Source of the DNA: an uncultured Bacteroides sp.
GTDB taxonomy: Bacteria > Bacteroidota > Bacteroidia > Bacteroidales > Bacteroidaceae
Assembly: GCF_947632445.1 (NCBI RefSeq)
Contig: NZ_CANRPM010000003.1
Coordinates: 28,523 to 92,522, forward strand
Direction: 5' to 3'
Length of the DNA stretch: 64,000 bases
A program made the position numbers and the translations under genes. The notes below the pieces were generated by a model. That model saw only the letters and a program-made list of their open reading frames with translations. It searched no databases and had not been told where the DNA came from. Shown one piece after another: positions 26,826 through 34,761 of the stretch (within the stretch, counting starts at the first letter, position 1; every line of letters begins with the position of its first letter).

Positions 26826-27629
26826 TTATTTAGGTTGTTTGCCAATGTATGCCAAGATACCGCCATCTACATAGAGGATGTGGCCATTTACGGCATTAGA
26901 AGCTTCGGAAGCGAGGAATACAGCAGGGCCTGTCAGTTCCTGTGGATCCAGCCAACGGCCAGCCGGAGTCTTGGCACAGATGAATGAATCAAACGGGTGA
27001 CGGCTGCCATCCGGTTGTTTTTCACGCAACGGAGCTGTCTGTGGAGTAGCGATATAGCCAGGGCCAATGCCATTACATTGGATATTATATTCGCCATATT
27101 CAGAGCAAATATTACGGGTTAACATTTTCAGACCACCCTTGGCAGCAGCATATGCTGATACAGTCTCACGACCCAACTCAGACATCATGGAGCAGATATT
27201 AATAATCTTACCATGTTTCTTTTCCATCATGCCAGGTAATACGGCTTTAGATACAATAAACGGAGCGTTCAGGTCAATATCAATTACCTTGCGGAACTCA
27301 GATGCTGCCATCTCGTGCATCGGGATGCGGCGAATAATACCGGCATTGTTTACCAAGATGTCGATAGTGCCGATTTCCTTAGCAATGGTAGCTACCAAAG
27401 CTTGTACGGCAGGTTCATCTGTTACATCACATACATAACCATGAGCTTTGATACCCTTTTCTGCGTAAGCGGCCATACCTTTGTCTACCAGTTCCTGATT
27501 GATGTCGTTGAAGCAGATGGTTGCACCTTGTTCTGCAAAGGCAGAAGCAATTGCAAAACCAATACCGTAGGAAGCGCCCGTTACGAGGGCTACCTTGCCT
27601 TCCAAAGAAAAATTCAAATAAGGATTCAT
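26826..27629 (-). CDS. kduD: 2-dehydro-3-deoxy-D-gluconate (2-deoxy-D-gluconate) 3-dehydrogenase, SDR
   Basis: A 267-residue short-chain dehydrogenase that reduces or oxidises the keto-deoxy-gluconate intermediate in breakdown of unsaturated uronic acids. The cofactor loop is TGASYGIG (17-24), the NNAG motif is at about 93-96, and the catalytic Ser, Tyr and Lys lie in INICSMMSE and SAYAAAKGG. The similarity to gluconate 5-dehydrogenase is high and automatic annotation may use that name; the neighbour kduI supports the KduD role. It starts 32 bases after the kduI stop. Confidence 0.88.
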   Translation of the reverse strand: MNPYLNFSLEGKVALVTGASYGIGFAIASAFAEQGATICFNDINQELVDKGMAAYAEKGIKAHGYVCDVTDEPAVQALVATIAKEIGTIDILVNNAGIIRRIPMHEMAASEFRKVIDIDLNAPFIVSKAVLPGMMEKKHGKIINICSMMSELGRETVSAYAAAKGGLKMLTRNICSEYGEYNIQCNGIGPGYIATPQTAPLREKQPDGSRHPFDSFICAKTPAGRWLDPQELTGPAVFLASEASNAVNGHILYVDGGILAYIGKQPK

Positions 27630-27661
27630 AACGTTTAAATATTAAATTATTAAACTTAAGT

Positions 27662-28504
27662 TTATTTCAAATCTGTTATTTTCGAGAGATCTTGGTCACC
27701 GTAATCCAGGTTTTCACCACCCATACCCCAAATGAAAGTATAGTTATGGGTAGCTGCTGCCGAGTGAATGGACCATTCAGGTGAGAGGACAGCTTGTTCG
27801 CCTCGCATCCACAAGTGTCGCGTTTCTTCTATTTCTCCCATAAAATGACATACCGCATGTTCTTCAGGTACTTCAAAATAGAAGTAAGCTTCCATACGGC
27901 GGCTATGTACGTGAGCAGGCATGGTATTCCATACACTGCCGGGTTTTAGTTCCGTCATGCCCATCTGTAACTGACAGGTAGGTAATATCTGACTAACAAG
28001 CATTTTGTTAATGCAGCGGTGATTGGCCCCTTCGAGCGAGCCCATTTCGGCCGTAATGGCATCTTGTTTTGTCACCTTACGGTCTGGATAATTGCAATGG
28101 GCAATGGTAGAATTGAAGTAAAATTTGGCAGGACGGGAAGAGTCGAGACTTTCAAACGTTATTTCACGATTGCCTGATCCCAAATAAAGAGCTTCTTTGT
28201 AGTCTAATGAAAATACAGTGTTATTAGCTTTTACTATACCAGGGCCACCTACATTGAATATGCCTATTTCCCGGCGAGTTAAAAAGTAGGGAGTTTTTAG
28301 TGGGGCGATAGTTTCCAAAGACAATACTTCACCTGCCGGCATCGCACCACCCACTACCATCCGATCATACATGGAATACACCATGTTTACTTCGTTTGGA
28401 GAGAAAACTCTTTCAATCAGAAAGTCGCGGCGAATGCGTCGGGTATCATAGTCCTTTGCATCTTCTGGATGCGCGGCATAGCGGATTTCATAGTTTGTCT
28501 TCAT
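27662..28504 (-). CDS. kduI: 5-dehydro-4-deoxy-D-glucuronate isomerase
   Basis: A 280-residue cupin-type isomerase that converts 5-keto-4-deoxyuronate, the product of pectate or glycosaminoglycan lyases, to 3-deoxy-hexulosonate for KduD. The metal site HVHSRRMEAYFYFEVPEE (HxHxxRxE, near residue 197) and the C-terminal SPEWSIHSAAATHNYTFIWG are the family marks. The start at 28504 (MKTNYEIRYAAHPED) is the canonical N-terminus; an in-frame start 75 bases upstream would add an unrelated basic stretch that overlaps the promoter. It leads the kduI-kduD-DUF4861 group. Confidence 0.95.
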   Translation of the reverse strand: MKTNYEIRYAAHPEDAKDYDTRRIRRDFLIERVFSPNEVNMVYSMYDRMVVGGAMPAGEVLSLETIAPLKTPYFLTRREIGIFNVGGPGIVKANNTVFSLDYKEALYLGSGNREITFESLDSSRPAKFYFNSTIAHCNYPDRKVTKQDAITAEMGSLEGANHRCINKMLVSQILPTCQLQMGMTELKPGSVWNTMPAHVHSRRMEAYFYFEVPEEHAVCHFMGEIEETRHLWMRGEQAVLSPEWSIHSAAATHNYTFIWGMGGENLDYGDQDLSKITDLK

Positions 28505-28567
28505 AGAACTGACTGCTTTTATTTCCTTAAATCTATGTTGTACGAGTCTCCGTTTGCGTACACGATA

Positions 28568-28575
28568 CAAATGTA
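28568..28575 (-). promoter_or_regulatory. -7 box for kduI
   Basis: TACATTTG on the minus strand fits TAnnTTTG, 63 bases before the kduI ATG. No clear TTTG at -33, which suggests activator dependence. Confidence 0.5.
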
Positions 28576-28635
28576 GCAAAAGAAAACGGACTCTACTTAC
28601 TTTTTTGTATTTATTATTTTAATATTGTACAAAAC

Positions 28636-29391
28636 TTAGAAGTTGATGTCTACTTCTACAGGGCAATGGTCTGAACCATAGATGTCGGTATGTATCTTGG
28701 CCTCGGCGAGTTTTTTACACAGGCGGTTGGACACTAAGAAGTAGTCGATACGCCAGCCTGCATTCTTTTCACGGGCGCGAAAGCGGTAGGACCACCATGA
28801 ATAGATATCCCGCTGGTCAGGGTAGAAGTAGCGGAAAGTATCAGTGAAGCCGCTCTCAAGCAGGGTGGTGAACTTGGCGCGTTCTTCATCGGTGAAGCCT
28901 GCGTTGCGGCGATTGGTTTTGGGATTCTTCAAGTCTATTTCCTGATGGGCTACGTTTAGGTCGCCGCACACAATGACTGGTTTCTTCGCATCGAGTGCCA
29001 GAAGGTAGGCACGGAAATCGTCTTCCCACGTCATGCGGTAGTCCAAGCGGCGTAACTCGTCTTGCGAGTTGGGAGTATAGACGGTGACAAGGTAGAAGTC
29101 TGGCATTTCTAACGTGATGACACGTCCTTCCTTGTCGTGGTGTTCGATGTCAATGCCGTAGCTGACGTTCAGCGGTTGGCAGCGTGTGTAGATAGCCGTG
29201 CCCGAATAGCCTTTCTTTTCGGCATAATTCCAGTAGGAGGTATAGCCTTCGAAGGGTAGGTTCAGTTGGCCTTCCTGCATTTTGGTCTCTTGCAGACAGA
29301 AGAAATCGGCGTCAAGCCGGTGAAAAGCTTCGATGAAGCCTTTATCTTTACAGGCACGGAGCCCGTTAACATTCCAGGAGATGAATTTCAT
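28636..29391 (-). CDS. xth: Exodeoxyribonuclease III
   Basis: A 251-residue AP endonuclease/3' exonuclease for base-excision repair. Motifs of the exonuclease-endonuclease-phosphatase fold: ISWNVNGLRA (4-13), CLQETKM, YTPNSQ, GDLNVAHQEIDL, WSYRFRAREKNAGWRIDYFL and the final GSDHCPVEVDINF with the catalytic Asp-His. Length and start are normal. It is the only gene of its transcript; candidate -7 boxes TATGTTTG and TATTTTTG lie at 29423-29430 and 29432-29439 on the minus strand. Confidence 0.95.
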   Translation of the reverse strand: MKFISWNVNGLRACKDKGFIEAFHRLDADFFCLQETKMQEGQLNLPFEGYTSYWNYAEKKGYSGTAIYTRCQPLNVSYGIDIEHHDKEGRVITLEMPDFYLVTVYTPNSQDELRRLDYRMTWEDDFRAYLLALDAKKPVIVCGDLNVAHQEIDLKNPKTNRRNAGFTDEERAKFTTLLESGFTDTFRYFYPDQRDIYSWWSYRFRAREKNAGWRIDYFLVSNRLCKKLAEAKIHTDIYGSDHCPVEVDINF

Positions 29392-29514
29392 ATTTTGATG
29401 ATGTTATTAATTTATAATTTTACAAACATAACAAAAATACGCCGATAAACCATCGGAGCAGGCAAAAAAATGTTGTCGCAGGCCGTGCGATGTACGCTCT
29501 TCGGGGAATTTTTG

Positions 29515-29522
29515 TAATTTTG
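29515..29522 (+). promoter_or_regulatory. -7 box for the EamA transporter gene
   Basis: TAATTTTG matches TAnnTTTG, 37 bases before the start. No TTTG at -33. Confidence 0.45.
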
Positions 29523-29559
29523 CGTTCCGATTAATCTTTACAGTACACGGTACATAGAA

Positions 29560-30453
29560 ATGATAAAGACACTCAGCAAAAATGCCATTATCGGTTATCC
29601 GGCCGGTATCATTACCGGTATCACGTATGGACTGAACCCTCTGTTCGCCGTCCCTCTGATGAAGGAAGGTGCTTCGATTGAATCCATTCTTTTTTTCCGC
29701 TATGTCATCGCGGTGCTGTTCTTGGGAGTATTTCTTCTGCTACGCAAGCACAGTTTCCGTGTTTCATGGAAGCAGGCGGGCGTGCTGCTTGCGCTGGGAC
29801 TGCTCTATACGACCAGCAGCCTTACCCTGTTCGAGGCATACAAATACATTGCTTCAGGGCTGGCCACGACTATCATCTTCCTCTATCCGGTCTTGGTGGC
29901 CATCATCATGGTCTTTCTGAAGGTAGTTCCTTCGTGGCCAGTGTGGCTCTCTATCGGCCTGACGTTTGTGGGAGTTGCCATTATGACACAGAACGATGCT
30001 TCGCAGGCGGTTGATCCGACAGGTCTTCTGCTTTCCTTTGCCTCGGCTTTGGTGTATGCGCTGTTCATTGTCATCATTAATCGGAGCAAGGTCATCGGTA
30101 ACATTTCGAACAGCCTCCTTACCTTTTACGCTCTTTCGGTAGGTACTTTCGTCTTTTTGGGCAAGATTGCAATGTCGGATACAGGGGTAACAACCGGGCT
30201 GACGGGCCACACGGTCTGGTTGAACTTGGTGGGACTCGCCGTACTGCCCACCATTGTGTCTACCGCCATGCTGGCTATTGCCACCCGCAATATCGGGGCG
30301 ACTAAGGCTTCCGTGCTTGGTGTTTTCGAACCTGTCACGGCCATCTTGGTGGGGACATTCGCTTTCGGCGAAGTACTTACGACGAATATCGTCATCGGCA
30401 TTCTGATTTCGATGGCAGCCATCACGTTTATGATTGCCATGACCAAGCGATGA
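29560..30453 (+). CDS. EamA/DMT-family transporter
   Basis: A 297-residue inner-membrane protein with ten predicted helices in two EamA repeats (about 8-145 and 158-292). Typical segments are FFRYVIAVLFLGVFLLLRK, GLLYTTSSLTLFEAYKYI and VFEPVTAILVGTFAFGE. This family exports metabolites or drugs; the substrate cannot be read. It stands alone, divergent to xth and convergent with the DUF3472 gene. Confidence 0.9.
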   Translation: MIKTLSKNAIIGYPAGIITGITYGLNPLFAVPLMKEGASIESILFFRYVIAVLFLGVFLLLRKHSFRVSWKQAGVLLALGLLYTTSSLTLFEAYKYIASGLATTIIFLYPVLVAIIMVFLKVVPSWPVWLSIGLTFVGVAIMTQNDASQAVDPTGLLLSFASALVYALFIVIINRSKVIGNISNSLLTFYALSVGTFVFLGKIAMSDTGVTTGLTGHTVWLNLVGLAVLPTIVSTAMLAIATRNIGATKASVLGVFEPVTAILVGTFAFGEVLTTNIVIGILISMAAITFMIAMTKR

Positions 30454-30507
30454 ACAACTCTGCCTTTTATACGGAGGAGTACTCTATATGAAAAGTAGAA
30501 ATTGATG

Positions 30508-31764
30508 TTATAGCTGCTCCAGTGCTTCCCAGTCAATTTCTGGTTCATTACCCGTTGGCTTGCAATGGAACTTTGTTCTCATCGGAACAGATTCGTTGAA
30601 GAAGCCTCCCATTTTCAGGTAAAACCGGTTATCTTTCGTATTTCCACCTTGATAGTCAAGGCGTACTTTGGCACTGGCCGTTGCATCGTGTGTGAATACG
30701 GCATCAGTGAGCCGGGTCCATTTACCCTCTTTGCTGCGTGCCCATTGGTTACCGAAGTAAACTTCACGCGACAAGTATCCTTGTTCTGGATTGAAATTCT
30801 CGAGGAAGCTGTGAGGACGTTTGTACCATGTGTCGGTCATGGGGCGCAAGAAACTGGCTATCAATTTCCATTCTTTTTCATCTGTGGCATAGAAGTAGGC
30901 GGTGTAAGTGGTGTTCCCTTTTCCGTCCGGTTTGACTTGCATCAGGAATTTGTATGTATTGCCGGCCTTCCAAGGATATTTCAAATAGCTTTGTCCTCCC
31001 GAACCTTCGTTGCCAAATTCACCGATATGTACATTCTTTCCCTGGCGTAACAATCTAATCTTTTGGTCGTCAGGAATCTTTTTAGGGTCTTGTGTGTCAA
31101 AAGGACTCCAAACGGAGAAAAGAATGCGGCGTTCTGTAGTAGAGTTGTATTGCATTCCGAAATAACCTTCACCGAAGCCGGCTGCCATATAGTAACTGTG
31201 CATCGTTTCACCTTCTCGGGGTACTGTGATTTCATTGTAGAACCATTCGGTGTTGCCTTCGGGCAATGTATATCCCATATGAACGGAAGGACCGCGGCGT
31301 CCCCAATAGTCCGAGAAGTCTTTCACATAATTACTTTCGCCCGTAACATTGTCTGCTATCAAATGCTTGATTTCTCCGAAGCTCTTGCCTTCTTTAGTCA
31401 CACCTTGCAAGTCGATGCGCACATACCCTGCCTGGCGTATATCAATGCTCCCTACAGGTACATTGGTGAAATCGTCTGATTGCAGTTTGACTGTGAAACT
31501 TTTTTCCCCATAACTGACTTTGATTTCAGAATGTCCTTTGGCATAAAGAGACAAATCAGTTGTAGTAGGTTGATGCAGATAGAAGTAAATGCTAACGACA
31601 CTTTTAGGATTAGTCCAGTGAGCAACTCTATCCTGGGTTATTCGGGCACCGTCTTGCTGGTGGGTTACATAACCGTTTCCGGAAACTCCGATAACAAGTG
31701 GTTGAAACTGTCCGAATGCGGTGGTGCATAGTAATAATGCAAATAGGCATGATAGATTTTTCAT
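30508..31764 (-). CDS. DUF3472-family secreted protein with N-terminal DUF5077-like domain
   Basis: A 418-residue exported protein. Start 31764 gives a clean signal peptide (MKNLSCLFALLLCTTAFG, then Q); an ATG four codons upstream is an alternative. Residues about 25-150 form a beta-sandwich (SVVSIYFYLHQPTTTDLSLY) of the DUF5077 kind and the rest is DUF3472 (WFYNEITVPREGETMHSYYM, then FGMQYNSTTERRILFSVWSP and WYKRPHSFLENFNPEQGYLS). These domains are common in glycan-using Bacteroidetes and resemble carbohydrate-binding or lectin-like folds; no enzyme activity is assigned. It lies 40 bases downstream of the NUC1-type endonuclease gene on the same strand. Confidence 0.82.
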   Translation of the reverse strand: MKNLSCLFALLLCTTAFGQFQPLVIGVSGNGYVTHQQDGARITQDRVAHWTNPKSVVSIYFYLHQPTTTDLSLYAKGHSEIKVSYGEKSFTVKLQSDDFTNVPVGSIDIRQAGYVRIDLQGVTKEGKSFGEIKHLIADNVTGESNYVKDFSDYWGRRGPSVHMGYTLPEGNTEWFYNEITVPREGETMHSYYMAAGFGEGYFGMQYNSTTERRILFSVWSPFDTQDPKKIPDDQKIRLLRQGKNVHIGEFGNEGSGGQSYLKYPWKAGNTYKFLMQVKPDGKGNTTYTAYFYATDEKEWKLIASFLRPMTDTWYKRPHSFLENFNPEQGYLSREVYFGNQWARSKEGKWTRLTDAVFTHDATASAKVRLDYQGGNTKDNRFYLKMGGFFNESVPMRTKFHCKPTGNEPEIDWEALEQL

Positions 31765-31804
31765 GTGTGATGTCATTGATTGGTTTTATACGTATTTTTG
31801 AGAT

Positions 31805-32695
31805 TTAGTTCCATTGTTTCCAGTCATATTCCGCTTCCACCTGTTTTTCCACATCATCGGGTAGTGAAGGGAAGAAGTCGATGCCTGTGATGCGTTCCAC
31901 CTGGTCGACAGAGTTGATGTAGCTGTCCAGCGGATGGTTGCCCGAAGTATTCTTGTAGATGAAGCCGATGGCACGGGGAGGGCGACTGTCGGCACACAGA
32001 ATGACCTTAAAGAAGGCTTCCGGCACAGTTATCTTGTGTTCTTTTCCGATGAGGCGGTATTTCTGACTGTAAAGAATGGGGCCGCAGGCGATGTAGATGC
32101 GTCCTTCCTGTTCAGCCCACACGCGGCAGCGGTCTTCCAGCTCTTTCCAGTCGCCTCGGTTCAGGTTGTGGTGCTGGGGACAGATGTTGGTCATGTAGAA
32201 ACTCTCCTGCATGGCTCGCCAGTGCCAACGATTGTCGGCGGCGGGACACATGTGGCCGCGATCCCAGCCTGAACCTTTGTAGTCGTCGGTAGAGACGGCT
32301 TCGCTTTCGGGCAGGTCGGGGTCAGGCAGAAACTTGTCCGTGCGGCTTTCGCGCTCCACCAGCTTGTCGCGGTTCAGCTCCCACGCTACCCAGTTGGGCA
32401 GGTTCAATGTACGATTATAAGATACCGTATATCCTTTCCGTTTCAAAATGGTTTCGTTTACGCCTTTTAATGGGGTGGGAATTTCGAGGCCTTGGGCGAC
32501 GGACGGGCTTGTCAGTGCTTCGGGTTTTTCTGTCTGCGCGGCGGACTTTATGCTTTGAGGCAGGAGGTCGGGGCTGACAAACCTCGATTGCCGGACGTTA
32601 TTCAGTAGGCCGTAACCGATGAAAGCGGCACACACCAGCAGGATGAGATAGAGAAGGCCTTTGGATCCTTTCTTCTTTGCTTTTCTTCTTGCCAT
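31805..32695 (-). CDS. DNA/RNA non-specific endonuclease (NUC1/Serratia nuclease type)
   Basis: A 296-residue membrane-anchored beta-beta-alpha metal nuclease. A Lys/Arg-rich start (ARRKAKKKGSK) precedes one membrane helix (about 13-31), so the catalytic domain sits in the periplasm. The active site has DRGHM near residue 145 (general base His) and NICPQHHNLNRGDWKELE (metal-binding Asn) about 20 residues on. Likely roles are degradation of extracellular nucleic acid for nutrition or of incoming DNA. The upstream 290 bases up to tRNA-Gln hold only the tRNA terminator. Confidence 0.9.
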   Translation of the reverse strand: MARRKAKKKGSKGLLYLILLVCAAFIGYGLLNNVRQSRFVSPDLLPQSIKSAAQTEKPEALTSPSVAQGLEIPTPLKGVNETILKRKGYTVSYNRTLNLPNWVAWELNRDKLVERESRTDKFLPDPDLPESEAVSTDDYKGSGWDRGHMCPAADNRWHWRAMQESFYMTNICPQHHNLNRGDWKELEDRCRVWAEQEGRIYIACGPILYSQKYRLIGKEHKITVPEAFFKVILCADSRPPRAIGFIYKNTSGNHPLDSYINSVDQVERITGIDFFPSLPDDVEKQVEAEYDWKQWN

Positions 32696-32934
32696 AAGAA
32701 TTTGTAATAGGTCTACTATCGGACAAAAACTGTCAGCTGTTCGGTTGCGAAGTTACGCAACTTTCTTCACTCTCACAACCGAACGGCGTATTATCATCGC
32801 AGGCCCATCCGTGTTTTTCTGAAATAGCACTTTCAGGGATTTCTCGTGTTGGCTTACTTTGATGACAAGAGCCGATGTCGTTGGGGAGTTTGACTCCTTT
32901 TTGCTCCGTCTTTGTTTGAAAGGGCGGCCGCTGA

Positions 32935-32975
32935 AAAACAAAAACTCCGACGGTTCGTGAGGGAACAATCGGAGC
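32935..32975 (-). terminator. Terminator of the tRNA-Gln transcript
   Basis: CTCCGA (32945-32950) pairs with TCGGAG (32969-32974); on the minus strand the stem is followed by TTTTTGTTTTT. It is 10 bases after the tRNA 3' end. Confidence 0.8.
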
Positions 32976-32984
32976 TTTTATTCG

Positions 32985-33055
32985 TTGGACTACCAAGATT
33001 CGAACTTGGACAAACAGAACCAAAACCTGTTGTGCTACCATTACACCATAGTCCA
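32985..33055 (-). tRNA. tRNA-Gln (TTG anticodon)
   Basis: On the minus strand TGGACTA pairs with TAGTCCA (7-bp acceptor with U1-A72, typical of tRNA-Gln) followed by discriminator A. The D-arm contains GTAATGGTAGCAC, the anticodon stem ACAGG/TCTGT encloses loop TTTTGGT with anticodon TTG, and the T-arm is CCAAG-TTCGAAT-CTTGG. CCA is not encoded. It has its own consensus promoter and terminator. No integrase or duplicated tRNA end is visible next to it. Confidence 0.95.
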
Positions 33056-33087
33056 AACTATCGGGTGCTTTCTGTTAAAAAGCAGTG

Positions 33088-33119
33088 CAAAGATAGAGGT
33101 TCCGAAAATAGTTTCCAAA
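33088..33119 (-). promoter_or_regulatory. tRNA-Gln promoter
   Basis: Minus strand TTTG (33116-33119), 20 bases, TATCTTTG (33088-33095): a full match to the Bacteroidetes consensus. The predicted start near 33081 leaves a leader of about 25 bases before the tRNA. Confidence 0.8.
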
Positions 33120-33280
33120 TATTCGGCTGCTTTTTTCAGAGGCTTTGTCGATTTGTCCTGTCCTTCTGGCAGTATCAGGCCTTAGAAAAATCGGGCCGGT
33201 CATCGAACGGACTGCGGAAGTTGAAAATCAAGTAATCCTACCCTATTTATTGCTATTTCCACTCGCTATTCCCTTACTCC

Positions 33281-33395
33281 GTCACGCAGCACTTTCTGAA
33301 GTCTTGACGCAGTGCTGCGTGAGGGTGTCATGCAGTGCTTTATGAGGAGGAGATGAAGCACATCGTCAGAGGGTCAGTAAGCACTTCGTCAGGCA
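33281..33395. repeat. Tandem array: five 23-bp units with a dyad-symmetric core
   Basis: The core AGTGCT/AGCACT recurs at 33288, 33311, 33334, 33357 and 33380, exactly 23 bases apart each time. Units are degenerate around GTCACGC-AGTGCT-TCGTGAGG. The first two units together form a perfect 12-bp inverted repeat (33282-33293 with 33311-33322). The array lies in the 422-base gene-free stretch between the histidine phosphatase gene and tRNA-Gln. There are no unique spacers, so it is not CRISPR. Confidence 0.8.
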
Positions 33396-33477
33396 GGAAG
33401 GGTCTGTCCGTGAAGAAAAACGGAAAAAACACGAAAGTGCTTATTCCGTGCCTTCTTACAGTCTGTACCTAAATATA

Positions 33478-34737
33478 TCAGTCAGCCTTATTTAGTAATC
33501 CTATAAAGTAACGACGCAAAACGATCCAATCGTAGTAAGGGCCCTCGGCGGCAGCAAGAGGCAGGTGCACTTCGCATTCATTGTGGAGCAGCTTCACAAG
33601 CACATCGCCCGCTGCATTGCGAAAGAAAATAAGTTGCAGATTAGCGGCCATCGGCGAAACGCGATAGTCTTGCCATGCCAAGTGGAACCTCTCAATATCT
33701 GCTTCACGACCGTCACACCCCTCTACTCTCATCAGGGCAAGCAAACGGATAAGATGGGTATCGTGCCCAAAACGAAGATCTGCACAAGGTTTTCCTCCCG
33801 CAATAGCCCGATCGGCACTCTCTATAATATTACGCAACAATGCTGTTGCCTGACGAGGCATCAGTCCTTTGTTGAGCGGAGCAGCAGCATTGCACACGTA
33901 CATACGGGCATTTACCACCTTCCACAGGCTCATCAGTTCATTATAGGTGAAGAGGTCAAAAAAAGCAACATCTTTCAGGTGGTCGCAGTTCTGCATGTCA
34001 ATGGCAATCCAATAAAGGTCTTCCATCAGTCCCCGCTCCTGTGCATAGGACATGTGAACGGACGGAGTGACCAAAGCTTTCACAAAACGTTCCGGTTGTA
34101 TCTGCTCGCGCGCGAAACGGTTGAAATCAGTCCGCCACACCGCCGTATCGGAACAGAAAGCCTCGGCTTCGGGCGACGTGTAGGCTATGTAATCCATGTA
34201 ACGCTGATAGGCCCGACGACTGACGCGCAACTGCGGATTCTGCTCTTTTAAACTTTCAGTGAAATAACTCATGCTCATAACGCAACGTAGTGACGTGGAT
34301 GAACGGGCATCGACCACTGCACTGTCGGTAAAGACCGATGGAAATGATGTAAACATACGGCAGGCAATATCATGATGCTGACGTTCGCCCAGCGGCGTAA
34401 TGTTACCGCTGCGTCCACGAACATCTTCCCACACCCGATGTAGGCGTCCGCAGACATCTTTGCCCAGCGGCGTAAGTGCACGTATTGCGGCCAGCGAGTC
34501 GAATACATCGACCACTCGCTTGTAATGTACGTCGTCGGTGCGCCAGCGGGAGCCGTGTCGTCCGTAATGTGAGATGTAAAATGCCTCAAAACCGGCAGGA
34601 GGCGGTGTCTGAGCAATAGTCGGGGCCGGATAAGCGAAATAAATACTCCCCAGTTCTTCGTTGGTGGGCCTCAGTTGTGCAGTGGCCATCCCCACTGCAC
34701 ATACGCATACATATAGAAAGGAAACAATTCTGTTCAA
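33478..34737 (-). CDS. Histidine-type acid phosphatase (MINPP/phytase-like)
   Basis: A 419-residue secreted phosphatase with signal peptide (cleaved near residue 20, TAQL). The catalytic RHGSR motif is at residues 60-64 (ISHYGRHGSRWRTDD) and the proton-donor region is FGHDTHLIRLLALM near 321. The arrangement matches multiple inositol polyphosphate phosphatases and related branch-2 histidine phosphatases. It is the last gene of the GH89-to-phosphatase operon, 24 bases after GH28. It probably removes phosphate from phytate or from phosphorylated sugars released by the other enzymes; the latter is inference. Confidence 0.88.
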   Translation of the reverse strand: MNRIVSFLYVCVCAVGMATAQLRPTNEELGSIYFAYPAPTIAQTPPPAGFEAFYISHYGRHGSRWRTDDVHYKRVVDVFDSLAAIRALTPLGKDVCGRLHRVWEDVRGRSGNITPLGERQHHDIACRMFTSFPSVFTDSAVVDARSSTSLRCVMSMSYFTESLKEQNPQLRVSRRAYQRYMDYIAYTSPEAEAFCSDTAVWRTDFNRFAREQIQPERFVKALVTPSVHMSYAQERGLMEDLYWIAIDMQNCDHLKDVAFFDLFTYNELMSLWKVVNARMYVCNAAAPLNKGLMPRQATALLRNIIESADRAIAGGKPCADLRFGHDTHLIRLLALMRVEGCDGREADIERFHLAWQDYRVSPMAANLQLIFFRNAAGDVLVKLLHNECEVHLPLAAAEGPYYDWIVLRRYFIGLLNKAD

Positions 34738-34761
34738 AACATATCAGGAATTAAAGTTTAT

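Noticed and set aside
33281..33395. CRISPR array
   Set aside because: The repeats are contiguous with no unique spacers, and no cas gene is present. The same holds for 60511-60660.
32985..33477. Genomic island integrated at tRNA-Gln
   Set aside because: No integrase and no repeat of the tRNA 3' end were found in the window.
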